A stretch of DNA of 6,714 bases from Bacteroidales bacterium (GCA_030017935.1 JASEGF010000118.1:1-6714); one strand, 5' to 3'; counted from the first letter of the stretch, positions 1-6,304 are shown. Numbers and translations: made by a program. Notes: a model not told the origin generated them from the sequence alone.

Positions 1-60
1 ATATCTTGGTGCCCTTTGTGGTAAAATAATTTACCCACAATAAACGTTATAGAACAAATA
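1..60. repeat. Left arm of a long imperfect inverted repeat bracketing both operons
   Basis: Bases 1-33 are the reverse complement of 6273-6304 except for one extra T in the left copy. Weaker similarity continues inward to about base 60 (partner 6246). The left arm is cut by the window edge, so its true outer limit is unknown. On the right, the arm runs directly into an array of CACAAAG-like units, so this is probably a piece of the same dispersed intergenic repeat family in opposite orientation, not the end of a transposon. No transposase lies between the arms. Confidence 0.75.
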
Positions 61-114
61 TCTTTTTAATGAAATTAATGTTAATTTCTTATTAATAAAT
101 CAAAAAATAATTTT

Positions 115-122
115 TATTTTTG
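115..122 (+). promoter_or_regulatory. Candidate Bacteroidota-type -7 promoter box for operon 1
   Basis: TATTTTTG fits the TAnnTTTG -7 consensus of the Bacteroidota primary sigma factor and ends 27 bases before the aminomutase ATG at 150. The matching box of operon 2 lies at almost the same distance from its start. No convincing TTG-type -33 box is seen at the expected spacing, and the region is so AT-rich that a chance match is possible. It is the best candidate, not a proven promoter. Confidence 0.4.
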
Positions 123-149
123 CATAATCAATAAAATATTATTAAAAAA

Positions 150-1733
150 ATGTGTGCAGAAAAAGTTTTATTTACTGAAACAGAATTAAATAATTTGATG
201 AATCGATATCATTTTTCAGAAGAAATGATGGATATCGTAAAAAATGAAAATCTTTTGCCCTTGAGTTTGTTATCAAGGTTACAAACTGCTTATCCACAAT
301 ATTCATTAATGAAAAATCCTAATAAAATAGATTTTAATGAAAAAGATAGATGGGTAGGATTAAAAGGATTTAGAGAAATCGTAGATAAATTAGCTAAGCA
401 TGGCGTTATCATTGACAAAATACCAGAGAGAGAGGTTTTTATACATGTATATAGATTTATGGTAACTGCCCACGTGCTAAATTTAATTGATTGGAATAAT
501 TATCAAAATGATCCTTTATTTTATCTTACTTTTCCTCAGCCAGATATGGTTCGTGAGCATGCTAGACTTAAAATATTAGCAGCTAAAACAGATGAAGAGA
601 GAGAAGCAATAGTAAAAGATTATATCAAGGAGACTAATCCTCATGATGGCAAACAAAAATTGAATAAACCTACATATATTAATGAAAATGGAGAATTAGA
701 ACTTTTAGATGGCTTACAGCATAAATATTCTTCTGTAGTTTTAATCTTAGATGAGCAAACGCAAAATTGTTTTGGTTTTTGTACTTATTGCTTCCGTCAT
801 GCGCAGGTGCGAGGTGACGAAGATATGTTCGCTCAGAAAAGTATAGAACAAGTAATAGGCTATTTGAAAAGACATAAAGAAATTACAGACATATTGATAA
901 CGGGTGGAGATGCGGGCTACATCACTCCTGCCAGATACAGAGAGTATATAATTCCTATCATCGAAGATCCAGAATTATCTCATATTCGCACAGTTAGATT
1001 AGGTACTCGCGTTCTCAGCTATTATCCAGAGAAAATTTTATCTCATAAATATGATGAAATGCTAAACTTATTCAAATTACTTTATGATAATGGTGTGCAA
1101 CCTATGATAGTTTCTCATTTCTCAACACCTCGTGAGATAATGAATATAACAACTATCGCTGCTATTCGTAGATTAAAAAGCTACGGTGTAAATCTCAAAA
1201 GCCAAAGTCCTATTATGAATCATATAAGTATGTATGAAGATGAAAATGGTAATATCGATGTAGATCGCTCTGCTCAAAACTGGATAGATTTAGCTAATAT
1301 CTTTGCTATGCTAGGTGTCGGGTTCCATGCTATGTATATACCACGTCCAACGGGAGAAGTGGAATATTTCACTCGTCCTTTATCAGATATTAATAAAGTG
1401 TTTAATAAAATATACAAAAGTTTAGCTTCTGTTAATCGTCCTACCAGATATATTACTATGACTTTATCTGCTGGTAAAATTTCCCTATTAGGTGAAACTA
1501 AAATAAATAATGATAGAATTTTTGCACTTAAAATTAATGAAGGTAGAGATATGAATTGGTGTGATAATGTATTTTTTGCCGAGTATGATGAGCAATCTAG
1601 TAACATCGCTAATCTGAAACCTTATAAAGCTGATAAATTTTTCTATGAAGATGAATTAGAAGAGATAGAAAATAATTTAGAAAAAAATATTTTGGAAGCT
1701 CAGAAACATCATAAAATTTCTGAAAGGAAATAG
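150..1733 (+). CDS. KamA-family radical SAM/PLP amino acid 2,3-aminomutase, predicted for an acidic substrate
   Basis: A 527-residue relative of lysine 2,3-aminomutase, which moves an amino group from C2 to C3 using a [4Fe-4S] cluster, SAM and PLP. Cys207, Cys211 and Cys214 form the radical-SAM CX3CX2C motif. Arg216 matches the KamA Arg that binds the substrate carboxylate, Gly252-Gly253-Asp254 the SAM-binding GGD, and Lys443 the PLP lysine (Lys337 in Clostridium subterminale KamA). An ungapped alignment from residue 399 to 443 puts Arg399 at KamA Asp293 and Thr436 at Asp330, the two aspartates that bind the side-chain ammonium of lysine. Lysine is therefore an unlikely substrate; 2-aminoadipate or glutamate fits better. 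The part before the first cysteine is about 80 residues longer than in KamA (206 versus 124). First gene of operon 1; the CoA-transferase A subunit follows after 15 bases. The family is certain; the substrate is inferred. Confidence 0.9.
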   Translation: MCAEKVLFTETELNNLMNRYHFSEEMMDIVKNENLLPLSLLSRLQTAYPQYSLMKNPNKIDFNEKDRWVGLKGFREIVDKLAKHGVIIDKIPEREVFIHVYRFMVTAHVLNLIDWNNYQNDPLFYLTFPQPDMVREHARLKILAAKTDEEREAIVKDYIKETNPHDGKQKLNKPTYINENGELELLDGLQHKYSSVVLILDEQTQNCFGFCTYCFRHAQVRGDEDMFAQKSIEQVIGYLKRHKEITDILITGGDAGYITPARYREYIIPIIEDPELSHIRTVRLGTRVLSYYPEKILSHKYDEMLNLFKLLYDNGVQPMIVSHFSTPREIMNITTIAAIRRLKSYGVNLKSQSPIMNHISMYEDENGNIDVDRSAQNWIDLANIFAMLGVGFHAMYIPRPTGEVEYFTRPLSDINKVFNKIYKSLASVNRPTRYITMTLSAGKISLLGETKINNDRIFALKINEGRDMNWCDNVFFAEYDEQSSNIANLKPYKADKFFYEDELEEIENNLEKNILEAQKHHKISERK

Positions 1734-1748
1734 TTAATTTTATTCATC

Positions 1749-2468
1749 ATGATTAATAAAGTCTTTAAAACACCTAAGGAAGCTATTGCAGACATTTTTG
1801 ATGGAGCTACTATTATGATTGGCGGATTTGGTGAGGCTGGTAGCCCTATTGAATTAATTCATGCGTTAATTGATCAAGGAGCCAAAAATTTAACTATCAT
1901 CAGTAATAATGCTGGAAGTGGACATGTAGGATTAGCAGCATTATTAGAACATAAACGCGTTAAAAAGATCATTTGTTCTTATCCTAAAACAGCTTTTTCA
2001 GAAGTTTTTCCTGATTTATATTGCAATGGAGAAATAGAATTAGAACTTGTACCACAAGGTACTCTAGCAGAACGTATTCGCTGTGGTGGTGCTGGCATAC
2101 CAGCATTTTATACTCCTACTAGCGTAGGAACACCATTAGCTGAGGGAAAAGAAATTAGAGAAATTGATGGTAAATTTTATGTTTTAGAATATGCATTAAA
2201 AGCTGATTTCTCCCTTGTGAAAGCATATCAAGGGGATAGATATGGCAACCTTATTTATTATAAAACAGGTAGAAATTTCGGACCTATAATGTGTATGGCT
2301 GCCAAAGTAACTATTGCTCAAGTTAATAAAATTGTCGAAGTAGGTGAACTAGATCCAGAGATTATAGTTACTCCAAATATTTTTGTGCAAAGAGTAGTGG
2401 AGGTAGCTAATCCTTTACACGAGCACGTTTTAGTTAGTCAAAATAAAAAATATCCATGGACAGAATAA
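1749..2468 (+). CDS. pcaI: 3-oxoacid (probably 3-oxoadipate) CoA-transferase, subunit A
   Basis: The A subunit (239 aa) of a heterodimeric family I CoA-transferase, which moves CoA from a donor such as succinyl-CoA to a 3-oxoacid. Residues 18-33 fit the CoA-transferase signature in full (Asp-Gly, three hydrophobic residues, Gly-Gly-Phe, then Gly-x-Pro). Blocks near 50-55 (TIISNNAG), 102-110 (PQGTLAERI) and 173-186 (a TGRNFGPIMCMAAK stretch) resemble PcaI, subunit A of 3-oxoadipate:succinyl-CoA transferase, more than I would expect for an acetoacetate enzyme. AtoD or ScoA remains possible, since the subfamilies are close. The nearby PcaF-like thiolase favours a C6 dicarboxylic substrate. The start has no clear ribosome binding site. 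The gene ends 13 bases inside the B subunit gene, so the two are probably translationally coupled. Confidence 0.88.
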   Translation: MINKVFKTPKEAIADIFDGATIMIGGFGEAGSPIELIHALIDQGAKNLTIISNNAGSGHVGLAALLEHKRVKKIICSYPKTAFSEVFPDLYCNGEIELELVPQGTLAERIRCGGAGIPAFYTPTSVGTPLAEGKEIREIDGKFYVLEYALKADFSLVKAYQGDRYGNLIYYKTGRNFGPIMCMAAKVTIAQVNKIVEVGELDPEIIVTPNIFVQRVVEVANPLHEHVLVSQNKKYPWTE

Positions 2469-3103
2469 ATATCGGATGGAGCAAGGAAGAGATGGCAACA
2501 TTGGTCGCCAATGATATCCCTGATGGTTCTTATGTTAACCTTGGCATTGGTATTCCAGAATTAATAGCTAATTATGTACCACAAGGTAGAGAAGTCATCA
2601 TACATACGGAGAATGGCCTTTTAGGTGTAGGTCCAGCTCCAGCACCTGGAACTGAAGATTTTGATTTGATAAATGCTGGCAAAAAACCTATTACTGCCAT
2701 CAAAGGAGCTTGTTTTTTTCATCATGCAGATAGTTTTGCTATGATACGTGGTGGCCATTTAGATTTTACTATCTTGGGAGCATATCAAGTATCTCAAAAT
2801 GGAGATTTAGCTAATTGGTCTACAGGTAGCCCAAATGATATTCCTGCTGTCGGCGGTGCAATGGATCTAGTACAAGGTGTTAAAAATGTTTTTGTTATCA
2901 TGAGCCATACTACTAAAGATGGTACACCTAAAATTGTTAAAAAATGTACTTATCCTCTAACAGGTGTCGCAGTAGTATCTCGCATTTATACTGATTTAGC
3001 TATTATTGATGTTACTTCTCAAGGTTTAAAAGTCATTAAATTGGCTCCAGGCATTGATAAAAATACTTTACAAAATAAAACTGAAGCTGACTTGATTTTT
3101 TAA
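2456..3103 (+). CDS. pcaJ: 3-oxoacid (probably 3-oxoadipate) CoA-transferase, subunit B
   Basis: The catalytic B subunit (215 aa). Glu52, in the ENG of a HTENGLLG motif at 50-57, is the expected nucleophile that forms the glutamyl-CoA thioester. The usual Ser before this Glu is Thr here, a conservative change. Other family blocks are VNLGIGIPELIANY (27-40), the FFHHADSF stretch (87-94), RGGHLD (98-103) and CTYPLTG (164-170), all typical of PcaJ and related B subunits. The ATG at 2456 overlaps subunit A by 13 bases and gives an N-terminus (IGWSKEEMA, 6-14) that matches where PcaJ proteins begin; a later Met at 2492 would cut this helix. It is the last gene of operon 1. A T-rich hairpin overlaps its stop codon. 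The exact 3-oxoacid is inferred from the partners. Confidence 0.88.
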   Translation: MDRINIGWSKEEMATLVANDIPDGSYVNLGIGIPELIANYVPQGREVIIHTENGLLGVGPAPAPGTEDFDLINAGKKPITAIKGACFFHHADSFAMIRGGHLDFTILGAYQVSQNGDLANWSTGSPNDIPAVGGAMDLVQGVKNVFVIMSHTTKDGTPKIVKKCTYPLTGVAVVSRIYTDLAIIDVTSQGLKVIKLAPGIDKNTLQNKTEADLIF

Positions 3104-3113
3104 TCAATTTTTT
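3092..3113 (+). terminator. Weak hairpin plus T-run overlapping the pcaJ stop codon
   Basis: TTGATT (3092-3097) pairs with AATCAA (3102-3107) around a TTTT loop, and TTTTTT follows at 3108-3113. The TAA stop (3101-3103) lies inside the hairpin. The layout is that of an intrinsic terminator, but the stem has only six pairs and is AT-rich, so by itself it may terminate poorly. The stronger hairpin at 3377-3398 may be the main end of operon 1. Confidence 0.35.
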
Positions 3114-3176
3114 CTCTATTCAATTAATTTTTGAGCTTCTGTAATCTATTTATTATTAGATAGATAGTTAAATATT

Positions 3177-3400
3177 AACCACAAAGTTCGCAAAGAAAGC
3201 ACAAAGAACACAAAGAAGGATAGAAATTTACCCCGTGAGATAACTACTATTATACTTTGAATGTATCTTGTATTTTATATCTCACGGGGTAAATTGTCTG
3301 AACTGGGATTTGTAGGATTAAATGATTTTGGGATTTTGTTTTTCAGGGCTAAAGCCCATATCTCTTTTTATGTCATACCCTGACCTAAAGGTCAGGGTTA
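3177..3400 (+). repeat. Composite intergenic repeat, copy 1
   Basis: This copy and the one at 6306-6646 share the same modules in the same order and orientation. First come tandem CACAAAG-like units of about nine bases (3177-3220), then a perfect 18-bp hairpin (3225-3295). Next is a stretch with repeated GGATTT-like units (about 3305-3345), then the palindrome GGGCTAAAGCCC, and finally a CTGACC-TAAA-GGTCAG hairpin. Most of the length is nearly identical between copies. Each copy lies just downstream of one operon. It encodes no protein. It looks like a dispersed, structured non-coding repeat; whether it moves, is transcribed or only terminates transcription cannot be told from one window. Confidence 0.85.
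3225..3295. repeat. Perfect 18-bp inverted repeat with 35-base loop, copy 1
   Basis: AATTTACCCCGTGAGATA at 3225-3242 is exactly complementary to 3278-3295, around a 35-base loop (3243-3277). The second copy at 6354-6424 has the same arms without a change and the same loop length, with four changes in the loop. The stem is long and GC-rich for this genome. As RNA it would be a stable hairpin with no T-run after it, so it does not look like a classic terminator. Confidence 0.9.
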
Positions 3401-3409
3401 ATTTTTTTT
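3377..3409 (+). terminator. Strong intrinsic-terminator-like hairpin after operon 1
   Basis: ACCCTGACC (3377-3385) pairs perfectly with GGTCAGGGT (3390-3398) around a TAAA tetraloop. TTAA and then eight T residues (3402-3409) follow. This is the best terminator structure in the window. It sits about 275 bases after the pcaJ stop and is also the last module of the composite repeat, so repeat and terminator may be the same object. Confidence 0.65.
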
Positions 3410-3410
3410 A

Positions 3411-3436
3411 TTTGTGTGCATTTGTGGATTAATAAA
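3411..3436 (+). repeat. 26-bp direct repeat, copy 1
   Basis: These 26 bases recur exactly at 3578-3603. They contain two TTTGTG units and end in GGATTAATAAA. A near-inverted version lies between them at about 3455-3490 (ATCCACAG followed by ATTAACACAAA), which matches the first copy at 16 of 19 positions when reverse-complemented. It belongs to a short dispersed AT-rich repeat family and has no coding content. Confidence 0.85.
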
Positions 3437-3577
3437 TAACCCCTGTAATGACTATAATTTCATCCACAGATTAACACAAATTAACACTGATTAATAAACT
3501 TTTTGAATGAATTTGTAAATTAAATTAAAACTAATATCTTGCTAAAATTATTAAACTTAATTTTTTGTTTGTGCTCA

Positions 3578-3603
3578 TTTGTGTGCATTTGTGGATTAAT
3601 AAA
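3578..3603 (+). repeat. 26-bp direct repeat, copy 2
   Basis: An exact copy of 3411-3436, 167 bases downstream in the same orientation. It lies directly before the block (3618-3647) that is shared with the region upstream of operon 1. Confidence 0.85.
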
Positions 3604-3617
3604 AACAATTGCAGAGA

Positions 3618-3647
3618 TAAATAATTTACAACAATAAATGTTATAAA
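3618..3647 (+). repeat. Block shared with the upstream region of operon 1
   Basis: These 30 bases align with 24-55, upstream of the aminomutase gene. Both start AAATAATTTAC, followed by ACAATAAA and GTTATA, with two single-base gaps and a few substitutions. The block lies 48 bases before the aminotransferase start, against 94 bases before the aminomutase start. It could be a shared operator (the AATAAAYGTTAT core is nearly palindromic) or just the edge of the dispersed repeat, since 24-55 is also part of the inverted-repeat arm. Confidence 0.55.
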
Positions 3648-3662
3648 CCCAAAAATAATATT

Positions 3663-3670
3663 TAATTTTG
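3663..3670 (+). promoter_or_regulatory. Candidate Bacteroidota-type -7 promoter box for operon 2
   Basis: TAATTTTG fits TAnnTTTG and ends 25 bases before the aminotransferase ATG at 3696, nearly the spacing seen for operon 1. This would give a short leader of roughly 15-20 bases. No clear -33 TTG box is found. Confidence 0.45.
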
Positions 3671-3695
3671 TAGCACAACAAAAAATCTTATAAAT

Positions 3696-5012
3696 ATGAC
3701 ACAAAAAAAAGATGAAATCTTATATGAAAGAGCCAAAAAAGTATTACCTGGTGGAGCTAGTAGAAATCAAGTATTACGTCAGCCACATCCAGTATATGCA
3801 GCTAGTGCATCCGGCTCATATTTGATAGATGTCAATGGGAAGCAATATATAGATTTCTCAGCTAATATCGGTTCATTAATTCATGGTCATGCACATCCTA
3901 AAATTATCGAAGCAGCATATGAACAAATGAAAAAAGGTACTGCATATATGGTAGCTACTGAGATAGAAGTAGAATATGCTGAATATATGATCAATAGAAT
4001 TAAATCTTTTGAAAAAATTAGATTTTTAAATTCTGGTACAGAAGCTGTAATGCATTTAACTAAAGTTGCTAGAGCTTTTACTGGAAGGCCTAAGATAGCA
4101 AAATGCGAAGGAGCATATCATGGCACTTATGATGTCATTGAGGTTAGTCAAAAGCCTAATCCAAACACCTGGGGCGACAAAAAACGACCTAATTCTGTAC
4201 CACATACTGCTGGTGTTCCTAAAGGTGTATTAGACTCTGTTATAATTGTCCCTTTTAATGATATAGAAAATACTATAAATATTTTAGAAGCTAATAAAGA
4301 TGATTTAGCATGTATAATAATTGATCCTATGCCACATAGAATAAATATGTTACCTGCTAGCCAAGAATATGTGAACACAATATACGATTGGACAAGGAAA
4401 AATGGATCTTTATTTTGTTTTGATGAAGTAATAACTTTCCGCGTTCATTATTCTGGTATGCAAGAATGTTATAAGGTACAACCAGACCTCACTGCTTTAG
4501 GGAAAATTATCGGTGGTGGCTTCCCTATTGGAGCTTTTGGTGGTAGAGATGATATAATGGAAGTGCTAGACCCTATTTGTCAGTATTATAAATATCCTCT
4601 GTCAGGGACCTTCTCTGCTAATCCTATTTCGTTGACTGCTGGCTTAACAGCAATGAAACTATTCGAACAAGATGCTGTAAATAATTTGAATGCTTTATCA
4701 GACAAAGCTCGTTCTCTGATAAGTGAAGCCATTAAGATAGCTCAAGTTCCTATTTCTATGTCTGGTGAGGGATCTATTATTAGATTACACTTCGCCGATA
4801 GAGTACCTATGGATTATCGTGAAAATTATTATAATGAGTTGAACCAAAAAGAGGCTATTAAAAGATTTCTAGATTATTTATATGATCATGGAATAATTTG
4901 CGTCAATTCCCTTACATTTTTCTTAAATACTACTATGACTGATAAAGAAATTAATATTTTAGCTGATACACTATTAGATGCTTTCAAGGAAGTAAAACCA
5001 TATATTAAATAA
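3696..5012 (+). CDS. Class III (fold type I) PLP aminotransferase, probable beta-amino acid transaminase
   Basis: A 438-residue enzyme of the glutamate-1-semialdehyde aminomutase/class III aminotransferase group. Lys270 in LGKIIGGG is the PLP Schiff-base lysine, Asp243-Glu244 pairs with the PLP ring nitrogen, NSGTEA (112-117) and YHG (141-143) line the cofactor site, and Thr306 in SGTF contacts phosphate. The opening PGGASRNQVL (18-27) and the GAFGGRDDIM (279-288) and GEGS (357-360) blocks resemble beta-phenylalanine transaminases. Arg23 falls on the Arg that binds the carboxylate of beta-amino acids there. The later 'arginine switch' position of those enzymes appears to be Ser405, a difference that could reflect another substrate or acceptor. 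I infer conversion of 3-aminoadipate to 3-oxoadipate. HemL is less likely because no haem gene is near. It starts operon 2; the thiolase begins 4 bases after its stop. No Shine-Dalgarno sequence precedes the start. Confidence 0.85.
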   Translation: MTQKKDEILYERAKKVLPGGASRNQVLRQPHPVYAASASGSYLIDVNGKQYIDFSANIGSLIHGHAHPKIIEAAYEQMKKGTAYMVATEIEVEYAEYMINRIKSFEKIRFLNSGTEAVMHLTKVARAFTGRPKIAKCEGAYHGTYDVIEVSQKPNPNTWGDKKRPNSVPHTAGVPKGVLDSVIIVPFNDIENTINILEANKDDLACIIIDPMPHRINMLPASQEYVNTIYDWTRKNGSLFCFDEVITFRVHYSGMQECYKVQPDLTALGKIIGGGFPIGAFGGRDDIMEVLDPICQYYKYPLSGTFSANPISLTAGLTAMKLFEQDAVNNLNALSDKARSLISEAIKIAQVPISMSGEGSIIRLHFADRVPMDYRENYYNELNQKEAIKRFLDYLYDHGIICVNSLTFFLNTTMTDKEINILADTLLDAFKEVKPYIK

Positions 5013-5016
5013 TTAT

Positions 5017-6219
5017 ATGCGAACAGCTTATATATGTGATGCTATCCGCACACCAGTAGGTAAATATGGTGGTTCATTAGCAAGTGTCAGAGCAGATGAT
5101 TTAGCTGCTTTAGTAATTAAAACATTACTATCACGGAATAATAATTTAAATCCAGATGAGATAGATCAAGTGATTTTAGGTTGTTCTAATCAAGCAGGAG
5201 AAGATAACAGAAATGTAGCTCGTATGTCTTTGTTATTAGCTGGTATTCCCTATACAGTTCCTGGTGTTACCGTAAATCGTCTCTGTGGTTCAGGTATGGA
5301 GGCTATAGCTTATGCTTCGTTACTCATTGCCACAGATAATGCTGATATAGTCTTTGCTGGTGGTGTAGAGAATATGAGTAGAGCACCATATGCTATGAAT
5401 AAAGCCGACAAAGCTTTTGATCGCAATATTACCATGTACGATACTACTCTTGGATGGCGTTTCCCTAATCCTATTATGGAACAAATGTATGGATTAGATA
5501 GTATGGCCGAAACTGCAGAAAATCTAGCTCAAGAGATGAATATTTCTCGCCAAGATCAAGATTATTTTGCTTTTATGAGTCAAAAAAAAGCTAAAGATGC
5601 TCAAAATAATGGCTTTCTATCAGAAGAAATATTTCCTGTTGTTATCAATCAACCTAAAAGTGATCCCATAATTTTTGATAAAGATGAGCATCCACGCGAA
5701 ACCTCTCTAGAGAAATTGGCTGCTCTAAAACCGATAACTAGAAAAGATGGTACTATTACAGCGGGCAATTCATCAGGTATTAATGATGGTGCTGCTTGCT
5801 TATTGATTGCTTCTGAAAATGCTATCAAAAAATATAATTTAAAACCCCTTGCACGGATAGTAGGTTCACAAACAGCGGGTGTACCTCCTAGAATTATGGG
5901 AATAGGTCCTGTGCCAGCAACAAATAAATTATTAGAAAAGTTAAATTTAAGTTTTGATGATATAGATTTAATCGAGCTAAACGAAGCTTTTGCTGCTCAA
6001 TCATTAGCATGTATCAGAAGTTGGCAATTACAAGATGGTGATCCACGCATTAACCCGCAAGGTGGTGCTATAGCTATCGGTCATCCATTGGGCATGTCTG
6101 GAGCCAGATTAGTAACTACTGCTGTATATCAATTAAATCGAAATAATCTAAAAAGAGCTCTGACAACTATGTGCATCGGTGTAGGGCAAGGTATAGCAAT
6201 GATTTTAGAAAAAATATAA
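5017..6219 (+). CDS. pcaF: Thiolase, probable 3-oxoadipyl-CoA thiolase
   Basis: A 400-residue thiolase, full length for the family, that would split 3-oxoadipyl-CoA with CoA into succinyl-CoA and acetyl-CoA. Cys90 in VNRLCGSGM is the acylated nucleophile, His356 in GHPLG activates it, Cys386 in CIGVG is the acid/base, and Asn322-Glu323 in NEAFA completes the site. Several blocks are characteristic of PcaF rather than of acetoacetyl-CoA thiolases: GCSNQAGEDNRNVARM (55-70), SRAPYAMNKA (121-130), the DTTLGWRFPNP stretch (142-152) with YGLDSMAETAEN after it, and DKDEHPRETSLE (221-232). The start is 4 bases after the aminotransferase stop, which indicates co-transcription and coupling. Acetyl-CoA acetyltransferase is the alternative, but I consider it less likely. 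Confidence 0.9.
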   Translation: MRTAYICDAIRTPVGKYGGSLASVRADDLAALVIKTLLSRNNNLNPDEIDQVILGCSNQAGEDNRNVARMSLLLAGIPYTVPGVTVNRLCGSGMEAIAYASLLIATDNADIVFAGGVENMSRAPYAMNKADKAFDRNITMYDTTLGWRFPNPIMEQMYGLDSMAETAENLAQEMNISRQDQDYFAFMSQKKAKDAQNNGFLSEEIFPVVINQPKSDPIIFDKDEHPRETSLEKLAALKPITRKDGTITAGNSSGINDGAACLLIASENAIKKYNLKPLARIVGSQTAGVPPRIMGIGPVPATNKLLEKLNLSFDDIDLIELNEAFAAQSLACIRSWQLQDGDPRINPQGGAIAIGHPLGMSGARLVTTAVYQLNRNNLKRALTTMCIGVGQGIAMILEKI

Positions 6220-6245
6220 TTTCCTAAAATTAAACTTTTTGTTAA

Positions 6246-6304
6246 TAATGGTCCTATATCGTTTGGAGTGTGTAAATTATTTTACCACAAGGGCACCAAG
6301 ATAT
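6246..6304. repeat. Right arm of the long inverted repeat
   Basis: Bases 6273-6304 are the reverse complement of 1-33 with one missing base. The similarity continues, less exact, to 6246. The two arms bracket both operons. The arm is followed after one base by composite repeat copy 2. Confidence 0.75.

Larger units (their letters stand above)
3104..3695. other. 592-base non-coding region between the operons
   Basis: I see no credible coding sequence on either strand. In order it holds an AT-rich lead (3104-3176), composite repeat copy 1 (3177-3400) with its two hairpins, the first 26-bp direct repeat (3411-3436), an inverted relative of it (about 3454-3490), a featureless AT-rich stretch (about 3500-3570), the second 26-bp repeat (3578-3603), a block shared with the upstream region of operon 1 (3618-3647) and a candidate promoter (3663-3670). 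Confidence 0.7.

Noticed and set aside
1274..1606. Minus-strand open frame of 110 codons inside the aminomutase gene
   Set aside because: It lies fully opposite a region with conserved catalytic residues (Arg399, Lys443), shows no recognisable domain, and reads like the antisense of AT-rich coding DNA.
150..3103. Classical lysine fermentation cluster (kamA with atoDA)
   Set aside because: The lysine-binding aspartates are missing, and kamDE, kdd, kce and kal are absent from the window. The thiolase is PcaF-like, which points to a C6 dicarboxylic product instead.
3225..3295. 18-bp hairpin as an intrinsic terminator
   Set aside because: The loop is 35 bases and no T-run follows the right arm. 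The hairpin at 3377-3398 with eight T residues behind it is a much better terminator.
4148..4378. Minus-strand open frame of 76 codons inside the aminotransferase gene
   Set aside because: It is antisense to a well-conserved enzyme, has no start context or family resemblance, and is best explained as a shadow frame.
1749..6219. Aromatic (protocatechuate/catechol) degradation operon
   Set aside because: Only the last two steps are present. No dioxygenase, cycloisomerase, decarboxylase or enol-lactone hydrolase is seen, and the partner genes act on amino acids.
1..6304. Block considered as an insertion sequence or composite transposon
   Set aside because: There is no transposase or recombinase between the inverted arms, and the arms belong to an intergenic repeat family. 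Kept only as a finding on repeat structure.
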